Of a DNA stretch of 64,000 bases, positions 25,301 to 35,840 are shown one piece after another (the stretch's first letter is position 1; each line of letters starts with the position of its first letter). The position numbers and the translations under genes were made by a program. The notes under the pieces are model-generated. The model was not told where the DNA came from. It was given only the letters and a program-made list of their open reading frames with translations, and did no database searches. The stretch lies in assembly GCA_021613375.1 (NCBI GenBank), contig CM038710.1, positions 30,865,136 to 30,929,135 on the forward strand, in the 5' to 3' direction. Origin of the DNA: Megaleporinus macrocephalus. Taxonomy: Eukaryota > Chordata > Actinopteri > Characiformes > Anostomidae.

Positions 25301-26861
25301 TTGCCTTTTTGCTCTACTTAGATTCTGAAAGTCTGTATGGCTGTATTTGTCCAGACATCACAACTCCTTGTTCACCACTATCAGGAAATTTCACTACAGT
25401 CAACCATATCAGATAAAACTACTCTGATAAAACAACTTTGATTTAACTGAATGTTACTGACATTTTGGCCAGAATTCTTTTAAACGTTAATGGAGAGATC
25501 ACTTTTCTTATTACTGAAGAAAGGAATGCTGCATTTGACTAAAGCTTGCAACTTGACATTTCTCACCACCGACTGTGAAAATTCCCTGAACGAACAAAAT
25601 GATAGTCATTTATTTAGTTTGTTTAGAAAAAAATAAAAAAACATTTAGATTAAACATGATTTAAAGCATGTCCTTGCCTGCGAGTGGCCAACCTTGATTA
25701 AACTTCACCAGAAACAGCATAAATTGAGTTTGGGGCTGTGTTGTTGACGTCTGGCCTGTTTAGATGAAGTTGGGGTTCTGTCATCTTCAGCACAGGCATC
25801 TGTATTTATCATTCTTTTATATATTAGTGTGATTAGATGCTTCAACAGACCGATTGTCAGCTTAACACCAGTGAAATGTTTTGACTTTGCTAGCTCTGTG
25901 TTGTATTCACAGTTAATTGATACACATAAGTACAATATTGATACACATATGTTATTGGTAAGTGTAAAAATGTTTGTAATGTGTTTCAATACTTACAGGA
26001 GACAGTGTTAACTCCAAACTCTGGCTGTCAGTGGGTAAGAGTAAATATAAAAGATTAACAGCAGTAGAAGTGATGACTTATGACGCTGGAATGTATATAA
26101 CAAATGGCAACACTGGGACGGATGTTCTACTCTGATTTTGCAGAGTGAGAAAAAAAGGAAAGTCGACCCCTTTTTTAGCAGAGACAGAAAAAGAGCGGCT
26201 TGTAGTAAGCCGGGGAAGATGAGAATCTATAGGGAATGCGCTAGTGTCATGTTTCACATCGATGGATCCTGCAGCTCTGTGTTTTCACCTCTCCCCACTC
26301 TTGTCCTCTCCAGCATCTTTACTGGAGCTGGTTCTGGGTCAGAAAGAAAAAAATGGTCAAACAACCATCCTCACTGCTCCTCAGCCTTGCTCAGAACAGT
26401 GCTGTAATATGTGCAGTCACACTGTAGTTTATATTGCCCCATAACCAGCATCAGTCACTAACACCGCCAGCGTTCATCTCTGGGCGTCATTATGGAGCAG
26501 TGGGCACTCCAGGAGGTCTAGCCTACAGTAAAGGGGCTTAAAATGAATGAATAGAATGCAGGCAAGCTATAAGCCACTCTAGGCCATGTGTTGCTCTTTC
26601 TCCTAATGCGACACAGTAGTAGTGGGGTATGTTCAAGGCCTTCTTAGCCTTCTTTGTGTTATTCAGATAGCCAAGCGCAATAGTCTCCCAATAGTTAAGA
26701 CGTCAGGATCTGTTTTGTGAAAAAAGAATGTCACACTGGACTTTCTAGAAGTATATGAGACCTTATTGGCTGCGGGTATAAGTAGTAACCTGATGAATAT
26801 GTTTCAGACAGTTGTTAGAAATGTAAATACAGAATTCAGCTGATGTGTGTGGTACTTTTGT
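22327..26861. other. Non-coding stretch, mostly unrecognised
   Basis: AT-rich intronic-looking DNA. 23716-23835 looks like the end of a transposon related to 21541-21960. 24125-24370 is a long CT-rich (polypyrimidine) stretch that gives overlapping Ser/Leu/Pro-rich frames of up to 143 codons which I do not consider genes. No exon recognised. Confidence 0.4.
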
Positions 26862-27175
26862 AGCCAAGACTAAGTCCATATTAAGTCTGAGTCAAGGCCA
26901 AGCCTTTTGATAGTTGAGCCCAAGTCAAGACCCACTTCAGTAGTGTCCAAGACTGAGATGAGACCAAAAAATTAAATTAACTCCTGATATAGTTATATTC
27001 TGATTATTCTGTAATAAATCAGCTTTCAGTTATCTTCCAGAGAGAGACATCACACTCATCTTAAGAACAGTTTCCAAGTTCACTTTACCCTGAGACAAGA
27101 CAGAGCCCAAATTAAGTCAAGACTAACACTGCCTGCTTATGGTTGCCCGTCTTTGAGACTAGACTCAAATACCTT
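26862..27175. repeat. Degenerate CAAGTC/GAGTC repeat block
   Basis: Short direct motifs recur: CCAAGACTAAGTCC, GAGTCAAGGCCAAG, CCCAAGTCAAGACC, CCAAGACTGAGATGAGACC, GAGACAAGACAGAGCCCAA, AAGTCAAGACTAAC and GAGACTAGACTCAAA. Such blocks occur in a known kind of dispersed fish repeat, probably a DNA transposon. The two clusters (26862-26960 and 27090-27175) flank an AT-rich centre, as if they were subterminal arrays of one element. Confidence 0.45.
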
Positions 27176-27764
27176 AACACTAGTGTGTGTTTATGTGAAA
27201 GAGTTTTAGGGATTTGCATGTGGTTTTAACATTGGCCCAGACTTTAGATCTAAAACTGTTCTATTGTACTTTTATTATCATTGTGCTTGTATTGTATTGT
27301 TATTTATCTCCTCCTGAATATGATGCTTAGTGTTACATTACAGTCAAAATGTGCTGCCTTGTGAAACATCTGAAAAGTCTGTCTTTTTTTGTATGCAAAG
27401 TATTAGTTTCTCTCCAGAAGCTTTACAGTGATCATGAGGAAGCTGTTATACCCTGGAGCTTCATGTAGCATAGGTATGGATATTACTGTACATCATGAGA
27501 ACTCTCCATGGAGTAACGCTTGGCAGGACTGTTAGTATAAATATAGGCAAAGCACACAGAAGCCAGCAGTCACTGAGAGCCAGACGTTGTTTTATTCCTC
27601 AATGCACATCAAGCAGAGAGCAAGTACATGGACAGTTCCCACCTTTAGGACTGTTACTTAAAGATTTACAGATGTCCTCTCACTGACATTTTCTTTCTTC
27701 ACTCTAAATGCATCTCGCTTTTACTGCAAACTGAAGTGTTAGTGGGCTAAAAGGTCATGACTCC
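27176..27764. other. Intron sequence upstream of the agbl4 exon
   Basis: Unique AT-rich sequence; no feature recognised. Confidence 0.5.
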
Positions 27765-27831
27765 ACCCTCTCTCTCTCTCCCTCTCTCCCTCTCTCCCTC
27801 TCTACCTCTCTACTTCCTACCTCTGTTGTAG
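27765..27831 (+). promoter_or_regulatory. Polypyrimidine tract and 3' splice site of agbl4 exon
   Basis: A roughly 60-base C/T run with CTCTCC-type subrepeats leads to TGTTGTAG, whose AG is at 27830-27831. The run is also a microsatellite, so it may be polymorphic in length within a functional acceptor site. Confidence 0.85.
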
Positions 27832-28048
27832 GCAAAGATTGCCAGCCAAGAATGTGTATTACTACCGCTGCCCGGACCACCGGAGGAACTACGTCATGTC
27901 TTTTGCCTTCTGTTTCGACCGGGAAGATGATGTGTATCAGTTTGCCTATTGTTACCCCTACACCTACTCCCGCCTACAGCACTATCTGACCAGCCTTGAG
28001 CAACGAAACCTAGACTACCTAAGGAGAGAGCAGCTGGGCCTCAGTGTG
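27832..28048 (+). CDS. agbl4: agbl4 (cytosolic carboxypeptidase 6) internal exon
   Basis: Internal exon of AGBL4/CCP6, a cytosolic M14-family zinc carboxypeptidase. The family removes glutamates from polyglutamylated tubulin and other Glu-ending proteins. The exon is 217 bp: one base completing a split codon, then 72 codons in frame from 27833, ending at a codon boundary. Recognisable segments are KNVYYYRCPDHRRNYVMSF (residues 6-24), FAFCFDREDDVYQFAYCYPY (residues 24-43, including the CCP-typical YPYTYS) and REQLGLSV at the end. These match vertebrate CCP6 closely, as I remember it, at the end of the N-terminal beta domain leading into the catalytic domain. The zinc-binding HPGE motif belongs to the next exon, which is not in the window. 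The acceptor AG is at 27830-27831 and the donor GTGAGT at 28049-28054. There are no stops or frameshifts, so the exon looks functional. Confidence 0.93.
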
Positions 28049-28054
28049 GTGAGT
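28049..28054 (+). promoter_or_regulatory. 5' splice site of agbl4 exon
   Basis: GTGAGT directly follows the phase-0 end of the coding match (…CTC AGT GTG). It is close to the vertebrate donor consensus. Confidence 0.9.
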
Positions 28055-28101
28055 GTGTGTTTGTGTCAGTTTTGTTTCAAATAACATACAACATATTATG
28101 C

Positions 28102-28185
<84 letters not shown>

Positions 28186-28206
28186 TTAATAATAATAATA
28201 ATAATA
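28102..28206. repeat. (TAA)n microsatellite next to the agbl4 donor
   Basis: About 35 units of TAA with a single interruption (TAATATTAAT near 28180), starting about 53 bp after the exon donor site. It yields poly-Asn, poly-Ile and poly-Leu frames that are not genes. Confidence 0.97.
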
Positions 28207-28424
28207 AACAGTATAGTAAATATAGGAACAACAACAGGAAAAAGCAGAAAACATACATTGTATGTATCCACTCTTTACCTTAATTAAGAATTCCATTTAT
28301 TTTATGAGACTTGCTTTTAATTTTCCAGAAAGTCTACAGGGATATTTTTCCAAGTTCAGTATTAGATGTTTTCTGTTCTTAACCTAAATTAAAAATGGTC
28401 TCTGCTTTTGCACAGTACCATATA

Positions 28425-29828
28425 CAGTGCATCTGGAAAGTAGTCACAGCACTTCACTCTTTTCACAATTTGTTATGTTACAGTCTTATTCCAAAATAGA
28501 TTAAATTCATTTTTTCCCTCGGAATTCTACACACAATACCCCATAATGACACAGTGACACTCAAAATTGAGTTCAGGTGCTCCTGTTTCCGCCAATCATT
28601 TTTCAGTTGTTTCAACAACTTGACTGGACTCCACCTGAGGTAAATCCAGTTGATTGGACGTGATTTGGAAAGGCACACACCTGTCTATATAAGGCCCAAA
28701 CTAAGCCATAAAGTCCAAGGAACTGTCTGTAGACCTCTGAGACAGGATTGTATCGAGGCACAGATCTGGGGAATTTGCAGGAACAAATATGCAGCATCAA
28801 AGTTCCCAGAGAGCACAGTGGCCTCCATCATCTGTATATGGAGGAAGTTTGGAACCACCAGGACTCTTCCTAGAGCTGGCAGCTCTGCCAATCTGAGTGA
28901 TAGGTGTAGAAGGGCCTTAGTCAGGGAGGTGACCAAGAACCCAAGTGTTACGCTGACAGAGCTTCAGTGTTGCTCTGTGAAGAGAGGAGAACCTTCCAGA
29001 AGGACAGCTATTTCTTCAACACTCCACCAATCAGGCCTATATGGTAGAGTGGCCAGACGAAAGCCGCTTCTCAGCTTGGAGTTTTCCAAAAGGCACCTGA
29101 AGGACTCTCAGACAATGAGAAAGAAAGTTTGGTCTGATGAAACAAATGTTGAACTCTGGCCTGAGTGACAAGCGACATGTCTGGAGGAAACCAGGCACCG
29201 CTCGTCACCTGGCTAATACCATCCCTACAGTGAAGCATTGGTGGTGGCAGCATCATGCTGTGTGGTTGTTTTTTGGCAGCAGGAGCTGGGAGACTAGTCA
29301 GGGTCGAGGGAAAGAAATATGTAGCTCTGGATATCAGATTGGGGTCTTCCAGATCTTCCAACAGGACGACGGCTCTAAGCACACAGCCAAGATAACAAGT
29401 CTGTGAATGTTCTTGAGTGGCCCAGCCAGAGCCCAGACTAAACATTTCTGGAGAGATCTGAAATGGCTGTGCACTGACGCTCCCTAACCAACCTAATGGA
29501 GCTTGAGAGGTTCTGCAAAGAAGAATGGGAGAAACTGCCCAAAAATAGGTGTGCCAAGCTTGTAGCATCATACTCAAAAAGACTTGAGGCTGTGATTGCT
29601 GCGAGGGGTGCTTCAAAAAAGTATTGAGCAAAGGCTGTAAATACTTATGTGTATGTAATTTTTTTTAAATATAAATTTGCTAAAAATTATTTTTGTCATT
29701 ATGGGGTACTGTGTGTAGAAATTTGCATGAAAAAATTAATTTAATCCATTTTGGCATTTTGGAATAAGGCTGTAACATAACAAAATGTGGAAAAAGTGAA
29801 GCGCTGTGAATGGTTTCCGGATGCACTG
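28425..29828 (+). mobile_element. Near full-length Tc1-like DNA transposon (copy A)
   Basis: Bounded by TA at 28423-28424 and 29829-29830. Ends are CAGTGCATCTGGAAAGTAGT and, inverted, GGTTTCCGGATGCACTG. The terminal regions pair over about 80 bases (TTGTTATGTTACAGTCTTATT on the left against AATAAGGCTGTAACATAACAAA on the right). A second inner copy of CAATACCCCATAATG / CATTATGGGGTACTG lies in each end. At 1404 bp it is close to the usual size of a Tc1 element. It is on the same strand as agbl4 and starts 377 bp after the exon. Confidence 0.93.
28708..29640 (+). pseudogene. Dead Tc1-family transposase
   Basis: Encodes recognisable parts of a DD34E transposase: N-terminal KSKELSV, helix-turn-helix STVASIICIWRKFGTTRTLP, linker, VREVTKNPSVTLTEL, and WSDET with the first catalytic Asp at 29136. 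The QQDDGSKHTAKI motif carries the second Asp at 29365. Damage visible in the sequence: the expected start codon is ATA at 28708; an in-frame TGA sits at 28738; the frame then changes, so the helix-turn-helix and first Asp are in one frame and the second Asp in another. Around 29430-29445 a deletion removes the expected SPDLNPIE region with the catalytic Glu. It cannot make an active enzyme. Confidence 0.9.
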
Positions 29829-29830
29829 TA

Positions 29831-31798
29831 TGTCTATGTATACATATAATTGCAAAGGTACTTATGTATAAATATATACAGTTGTCGGAACACAACCTTC
29901 GAATATCCAAAAATATGTTTACAGGATAAGGAAAAAACAATAAGCCACAGTCACCAATCATTCATCATAATCTGACGTAGTCCTTTTAAGCGCCTTTCTC
30001 AAGAATAAATATATGAAAAAACTCATGAGCGTTTAGTGAATGAGGTCCATTCTGTACTTTAACTTTTCCTGAAGATAAGAAGTGAGTATTTGTTCAATCA
30101 TCATAAAAAATAGCACAATACAGAAGGTACGTGAGAAATTGAGGTAGTAGATTTTGTTGTGACAGCAATGAAATACAGAAAATAAAAATTACTTCATAAG
30201 AAGAGAGTTGTGCAGAGTCTACACACCCTAACACATGGTTTGGTTTTAGTAGGTATTACAATTGGTAAGAGATTAATAAGTTTTATAAATCAATGCAAAC
30301 ACAGTTAATTTAACATGGTTCTACATTGTTTGAACTAGACATGTCTTCATAATTAAATTTATTCATCAATATAAATATCATTTGTGAAAAGAAGTTGTGT
30401 CAACCACTGGCAAAAAATGTATTTCTGACTAGCATGATAATTTTCTATAGTATCTATCACTGACTTCTATCAATGACTTCTATCAGTGTTTTCTCTGGCC
30501 AGTTAGGAATAACATCTTACTGAAACTAACCCAGCCGTGTGGACACTGTAAATTATTTAAGTATTAAGTATTGAATTGCAATAAGTATTGAAAAAAAATA
30601 CTTTCATTGTACAAAATCAGTTTTCACAGTAAATGTGATTGCAGTCAAGAAAAGTTGAGGTTGCTATGGGAAAATGAGATGACCACAAACATTTTACTTG
30701 TAACTGTTTTACTATGAATATAAAACACTTGACACTCATGTCCTGACAAAGTATAAAAACAAATGTATGTGTGTGTATGTGTGTGTGTCTCAGTGTACAA
30801 TAATACTCACTTCTGATGGACAAACAAAGATTAATGTTCTTAAATGTTTAATACTGGACAGCCTGAGGATTTGATTTTAGTTTATCATCTTTAATTGTGT
30901 TTTTCTGTATACGTTTCTGAAAGCAAGCTGAAAGATCTTCAGGGCTTGTGGTGTAGCTCCATGAACTTCAGCTCATCCAGTTCACTTCTAGATATCTACA
31001 CATGCATAGTGTGCTGCTATATCTGCTTCCCACCACTCCCCCACCCCCCAACTCTTTCTCCCCAAAGGGACTGTGTGTGTGCGTGTGTTTGAGATCAGAG
31101 CACTCAGCCTGCGCTGGCCCAGGTGCTGGATCATGCACAGCGCCCGCAGTGCTGTCTCTGCTCTTATCAAATAATTGTAGAAGAAAAACTCATTAGAAAT
31201 GCTTGAAAGATTAAGACCCGTTTTCATTTTTTCCATCACTTCCACGTTGTCAAGGAGAACTAGGCTGCAAGGGCCTGCGATGAAAGGACGTTTATTGATA
31301 AGAAACGTGGCATCAGTTTAGAAAAGAAGTCCGCTTCTTATGAAATGTGATTTGAATGGGTAAATTATACAGCAGGGGGATAAATTGGGCAAATTTGCAT
31401 CACAACGATTGCAGTTCAGAAACAGAGGTACTGTCTACTCAACAGCAAACGATCCGCTGCTTACAAAACCTAGAAGGTTCAAACGTCACAGCTTTTTTTT
31501 TGCTGATGGGATGTTTTATGGAATACACTTAACTGCACTAGTGTAGCGTACACACTGTTGGGCTAGCTTGAGATCAGTTCTTATAGATTTGATGCTTAAC
31601 TCCTGTTCACTTCAAGAACATAGAATAGATATTTGTATTAGAGACGTCTTTTGAAGTTAGAATGGGATCTGATTTGGAATTTCAAAATGTATTTCCATAA
31701 AAGGAAGTGCTAAACATCACTGGTAACATTTTACATACATGAGGTCCTATGTTGTCAAATCTTGTGTGTGTGTATGTGTGGATATACCATGGCTTATA
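29831..31798. other. Downstream intron, nothing recognised
   Basis: AT-rich sequence. 31100-31420 is less repetitive with balanced composition, and is a candidate regulatory island by composition only. No exon recognised. Confidence 0.4.
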
Positions 31799-32796
31799 CC
31801 ATGGCATGCAAAGGTTTGGGCTCCCCTCTCCAAGACTTCTGTTACTGTATATATTCAATATTGTTACTGTGAGTAGAATTTGATCTCATTTATGTGAAGA
31901 TCAGTTTGTTGTTTTTTCTTTGTGCTGTTTTAGAGGGAAAAAAGAAAGAAGCACTATGCAAAAGTGTGGGCACTCCAAGAGAGTCCACTGATAAATTTTA
32001 ACAAGGTCTCAGACCTTAATTAGCTAGTTCGTGCTATGGTTTATTTACAATCATTGTATGAAATTCAGTGTTGCTTTATAAATACTCTGAATCTTTAAAC
32101 CTTGTCCCGACAATGTGCCACCATGGATTTCTCTAAGCAGCTGCCTATCATGCTGAAAATTAAAATAATCGTTGCCCATGAAGCAGGAGAAGACTATAAG
32201 AGGACAGCAAAGCATTTTCAGGTAGCTGTTTCTTCAGTCTGTAATAAAGTTAAGAATAGACAGTCAACAGGAAAGTGGAAGACCTTCAGAGAAAACTGTT
32301 TGTAGGGTTGCTAGCAAGGCAAATCAAAACCTCTGTTAACTGCAAAAGACCTTCAGGAAGATTTAACAGATGTTAGCAAATTCTGGGAGTATATAAAAAA
32401 GCTGAAGATGAAGAGGATGGCTTCTACAACAAGATAATGATCCTAAACACATCTTAAAATCACAGAACAAGAAACCACAAAATCCATAAAGTTAACTAGA
32501 AATATTTAGCTTGGAAGAATGGTCAAAAATACTGCAAACAAGAACTAATAGGCTTTTAGCTAATGACAAAAAGTTTTTACAAGCTGTGAAATTTGTCAAA
32601 GAGGTGTTGTTACGTACTGACCTTGGAAGGTGCCCAAACTTTTGTTTTTACTGATTTTTTGTCACTTTGAAATTGTAAAAGGTGGAAGTGTAAAGGGATC
32701 CTGCTTTAAATATTAACGGATTGCCTTTTGGAAATCAGCATCGTTTACTCGCAACCAAAATTTTATATGGGGTGTCCAAACTTTTGCATTCCACTG
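31799..32796 (+). mobile_element. Internally deleted Tc1-like element (second family)
   Basis: The left end (CCATGGCATGCAAAGGTTTGGG) and right end (GTCCAAACTTTTGCATTCC) are inverted repeats, flanked by TA at 31797-31798 and 32797-32798. TACCATGGC is repeated just outside the left end. At about 1.0 kb it is shorter than a complete element. The family differs from copy A in both ends and coding sequence. Confidence 0.8.
32123..32470 (+). pseudogene. Transposase fragment of the second Tc1-like family
   Basis: The frame from 32123 begins MDFSKQLP and continues to an HTH-like segment (RTAKHFQVAVSSVCNKVKN), stopping at 32305. Further on, LLQQDNDPKH (catalytic second Asp at 32433) is present. The first Asp and the Glu regions were not found, and about 400 bp of coding sequence seem to be missing between the two parts. 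It is not functional. Confidence 0.75.
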
Positions 32797-33631
32797 TAGT
32801 TTAAGAAAAATAATAATTTTTTAAATTGCCTTATGAACGAGTACATCTTAGTCCATTTACCTTTCAATTAGAAATAATTCTATGCCTTCTGAAGATTCAG
32901 TTAATAGCTTTTGTATAATTCAAAAACAAAATGATTATTATTAATACTAGTAGTAGTAGTAGTAGTAGTGGTAGGTCTCTAGTGGTAGTGCTACTGTTCA
33001 TATATTGACACTATTTCCTGAAGCAGATAAGGTTCTCCCTGTGGGCTGTGAGGAAATATCCCTTGCAATGTACAGAGTTACAGCGCCTACCAGTTTCATC
33101 TTTTTCTTAGTGGTTATTTTCAACTGCAGTCCTGGTCAAATTGCATGGCTTGAGGCGCCATTAAAAAACCGGGACCAGCCATGCATGTTATGACCACTGT
33201 AGAAAAAACTGATCTTAAGATGCTTTACATAAGTGGACAGGTGTGACTCAGAATTGATATTAGACTACATATCCTTTTTACATGTCAAACAGCAATGTAT
33301 GTTTGTTATGTGTGATGCGGCAAACAAACTTTGAAAAAGAACTCAACTGTAACCTATAAATTCTTTGGAGTTTTTTATTTATTTATTTTTATTTTTTGCA
33401 GTAATATGCTTTGAAGCATAGGCATATTGCCTCTCAGCATTTTATACATTGCTGCGTGTTGAGAAGCGTCCTTTAGAAAGCACTGCGGCAGGTCAGGTTT
33501 GAAGTAAGGGTGGTGGGTAGAGTGATATTAGTATGCATGGGCATAAGGGAGTTTTATAGCCTTATTTGTCTTTTTATGTCCTGTGTTCTTGGGTCTGTGG
33601 CAGCACAACCCGCTCATAATGAGAGAGAAAG
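32797..33631. other. Non-coding stretch
   Basis: Contains (AGT)n at 32946-32969 and a TTTA-type patch near 33375. No gene recognised. Confidence 0.45.
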
Positions 33632-33662
33632 AGAGAGAGCCAGAGAGAGAGAGAGAGAGAGA

Positions 33663-33702
<40 letters not shown>

Positions 33703-33752
33703 GTGAGCGAGAGAGAGAGAGTGAGCGAGAGAGAGAGAGAGAGAGAGAGAGA
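33632..33752. repeat. Compound (GA)n-(GT)n-(GA)n microsatellite
   Basis: GA runs flank a GT run at 33663-33680 and are interrupted by GAGC units. Low-complexity frames on both strands come from this repeat. Confidence 0.95.
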
Positions 33753-35289
33753 TGAGGGCCCACCAGCCATGTCTGCAGTAGTAAAACACTCTGTCCCTTC
33801 AGTGGTGCGAGACAAAGACGTGATGCAGTTAAACAGAGGCCACATGTGGACAGTTTCAGCATGCGCATGCGCATACACACACATACACACATGTACATAC
33901 ATGCACATTCTTTTTTTTTCTTCACTAAACCCTTTCCACAAATCCACTAGTCTCTCCAGATATCTGTCCAGATACTGTGTTTAATTAGCCTTTACCTGCC
34001 GTGTTACTGTAACTGCGACTGTAACTAGGCAGTTGATGTGTCAGTAAATCAATTGTATGTTGTGTTTATGTTTTTTCTCATTATTTAAAGTAACCAAAAT
34101 GAAGTTTTGTTAGAGGTTGTTATCATCACTAGAGCAGTGTCTCTGGGACATAACGCTCTCTAATTGGTAACTTGTAACCAGGTTTCTTGCTACACCACAG
34201 GTTTGCCTGTATGATAAAGGGCTTCTTCACAGACTTTTAAAGTTACTAGTTAGTATTTCCTTCTCCTGCTGTCTTATTCATGACCACCTCAGTTATTAGT
34301 CAACTCGACTTTCATAACATGGCTTAAAAAAAACTGAAGTCGTGCAACCTCTAACTGGTTCTTGTGACACTGTTTTTTAAGGAAATTGTAAACTGTATTT
34401 AATACGCATTGGGGGAATTAACCAAGTAACCAACCATATGTTGGACAGCTCTAATACACATACACATAGCAAGAACATAAACAAGCATATATATTTCTGT
34501 ATTTCATGTATGAATGGTTTGGCGTAAATAATTACATTTTTAAATGCAGCTTAGTTGAAAATGCATATGCAGATTGTTGCTCTCTGTGTCCAATTTCTCT
34601 CCCAACATTATGTGACAGACATTAACCTTTGTGGTCACATTAACAGTAACTGTGGAGTTCGATAGATGATTTTGCATAGGAGTTTCTTTCAGTGTCAGCT
34701 TGCCTGCATGTTGCACTTTCTGCTATTAGCGTCTCACCTGAAGTGCTATGTTGTTATGCAGCAAGCACTGTAGAAACAATTGATCATTTCCTAGTGTGTC
34801 GCATATGGGCAATTTAAACATCCAAATGAGATCATACTGAATGTGTTTTGTGAAACGCATGCATGCATTAAACAGCCTGAATAATTTAGCAATGTAGAAC
34901 GTCTCGCATATCACCTTGAAAATGATGTGTATACCCAACATCTGAGGAGACTGCAGATGGAAAATAGTCCTTTGGTCCTTTCACTAAGCGTATACCCAGT
35001 AACAACAGCTGGGTTAGTTTTGATATTTGCCCCAAGAGAGCAAAACTAAATGTTCTATACAGTCATGAACTCCTCAGGGTTAGCCCAGAATGCCAGTCAG
35101 CAGCTGAGTTTGAATATGAGAGTGAGATGTGAGTGATTTGTTTACTACAAATGCATGGTCAAAGCATATCTGCTGATCAAGTAGGCTGAACCTCCTATAA
35201 ACAGTACTGATGGGTAACATTTCTGGAGCTGGATCACCAAAAAAAATAATCCTGTACCTTCTTGGTCCTAATTTGGCTGATTCATTATT
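33753..35289. other. Non-coding stretch
   Basis: AT-rich, with a GCATGCGCATGCGC patch near 33860. No gene or repeat family recognised. Confidence 0.4.
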
Positions 35290-35472
35290 AAGTTTAAGTA
35301 TTAGTATTATTGCTCTTTTTTAGGTGGGGTGTGTACTGCTGGCAGTTCTTGTCTGCTTCTGTGTTCTAATAAATGAGCATCCGCTTTAAGCACCATGTTT
35401 CCTGCATATTATTCTGTACCTACGCAATACTGGTGTCAGAAGTGGGATAGTGGCACATGGTGAAGGTAAAAT
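35290..35472 (+). mobile_element. Putative LTR end and tRNA-Leu primer-binding site
   Basis: TGGTGTCAGAAGTGGGAT, starting about 35432, is complementary to the 3' end of a tRNA-Leu type acceptor plus CCA. It has the form of a retrotransposon primer-binding site placed just after an LTR. The preceding 140 bp include AATAAA (in CTAATAAATGAGC), as expected of an LTR polyadenylation region. No second LTR, gag or pol reading frame was found downstream, where a Tc1 relic begins at 35841. The LTR start is not defined. Confidence 0.5.
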
Positions 35473-35840
35473 GCCAAAGAATACCAAGCCTGACTGAAGA
35501 CTATGGAAAAGAAGCAGCACTGTGAAAATGGGTGGCAAGCTCTGTGGAGGAAGTAACGCCACTATAGTTGTCAATGGAACCTGGGGGCAAAAATGTCACT
35601 TGTATAGTAGAACAGTGGACATTTCAAAGCCCTGCTGTGAAGCGGGGGTTGGGGCGTGCACATCAGTCACATGCTTTACTGCAGATCAACACACACTTTA
35701 GAGAACATTTCTGCATCAAGTATTTTTGTTTTTGTTTTTTTTCATGTAGACTGTATATTACTCAGTTGCTATACATTACCAAACTTATGAAACTTAATAA
35801 CAGCAAGTCTTATATTTCTTAAGTCACATAACCTATATAA

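Noticed and set aside
28049..28084. Extension of the agbl4 reading frame past 28048
   Set aside because: The frame stays open to 28084, but homology stops at the GTGAGT donor and the added residues are not CCP6-like.
28019..28287. Poly-Leu, poly-Ile and poly-Asn ORFs next to the agbl4 exon
   Set aside because: Translations of the (TAA)n microsatellite in different frames.
29071..29631. 186-codon minus-strand ORF
   Set aside because: Antisense shadow of the Tc1 transposase pseudogene in copy A.
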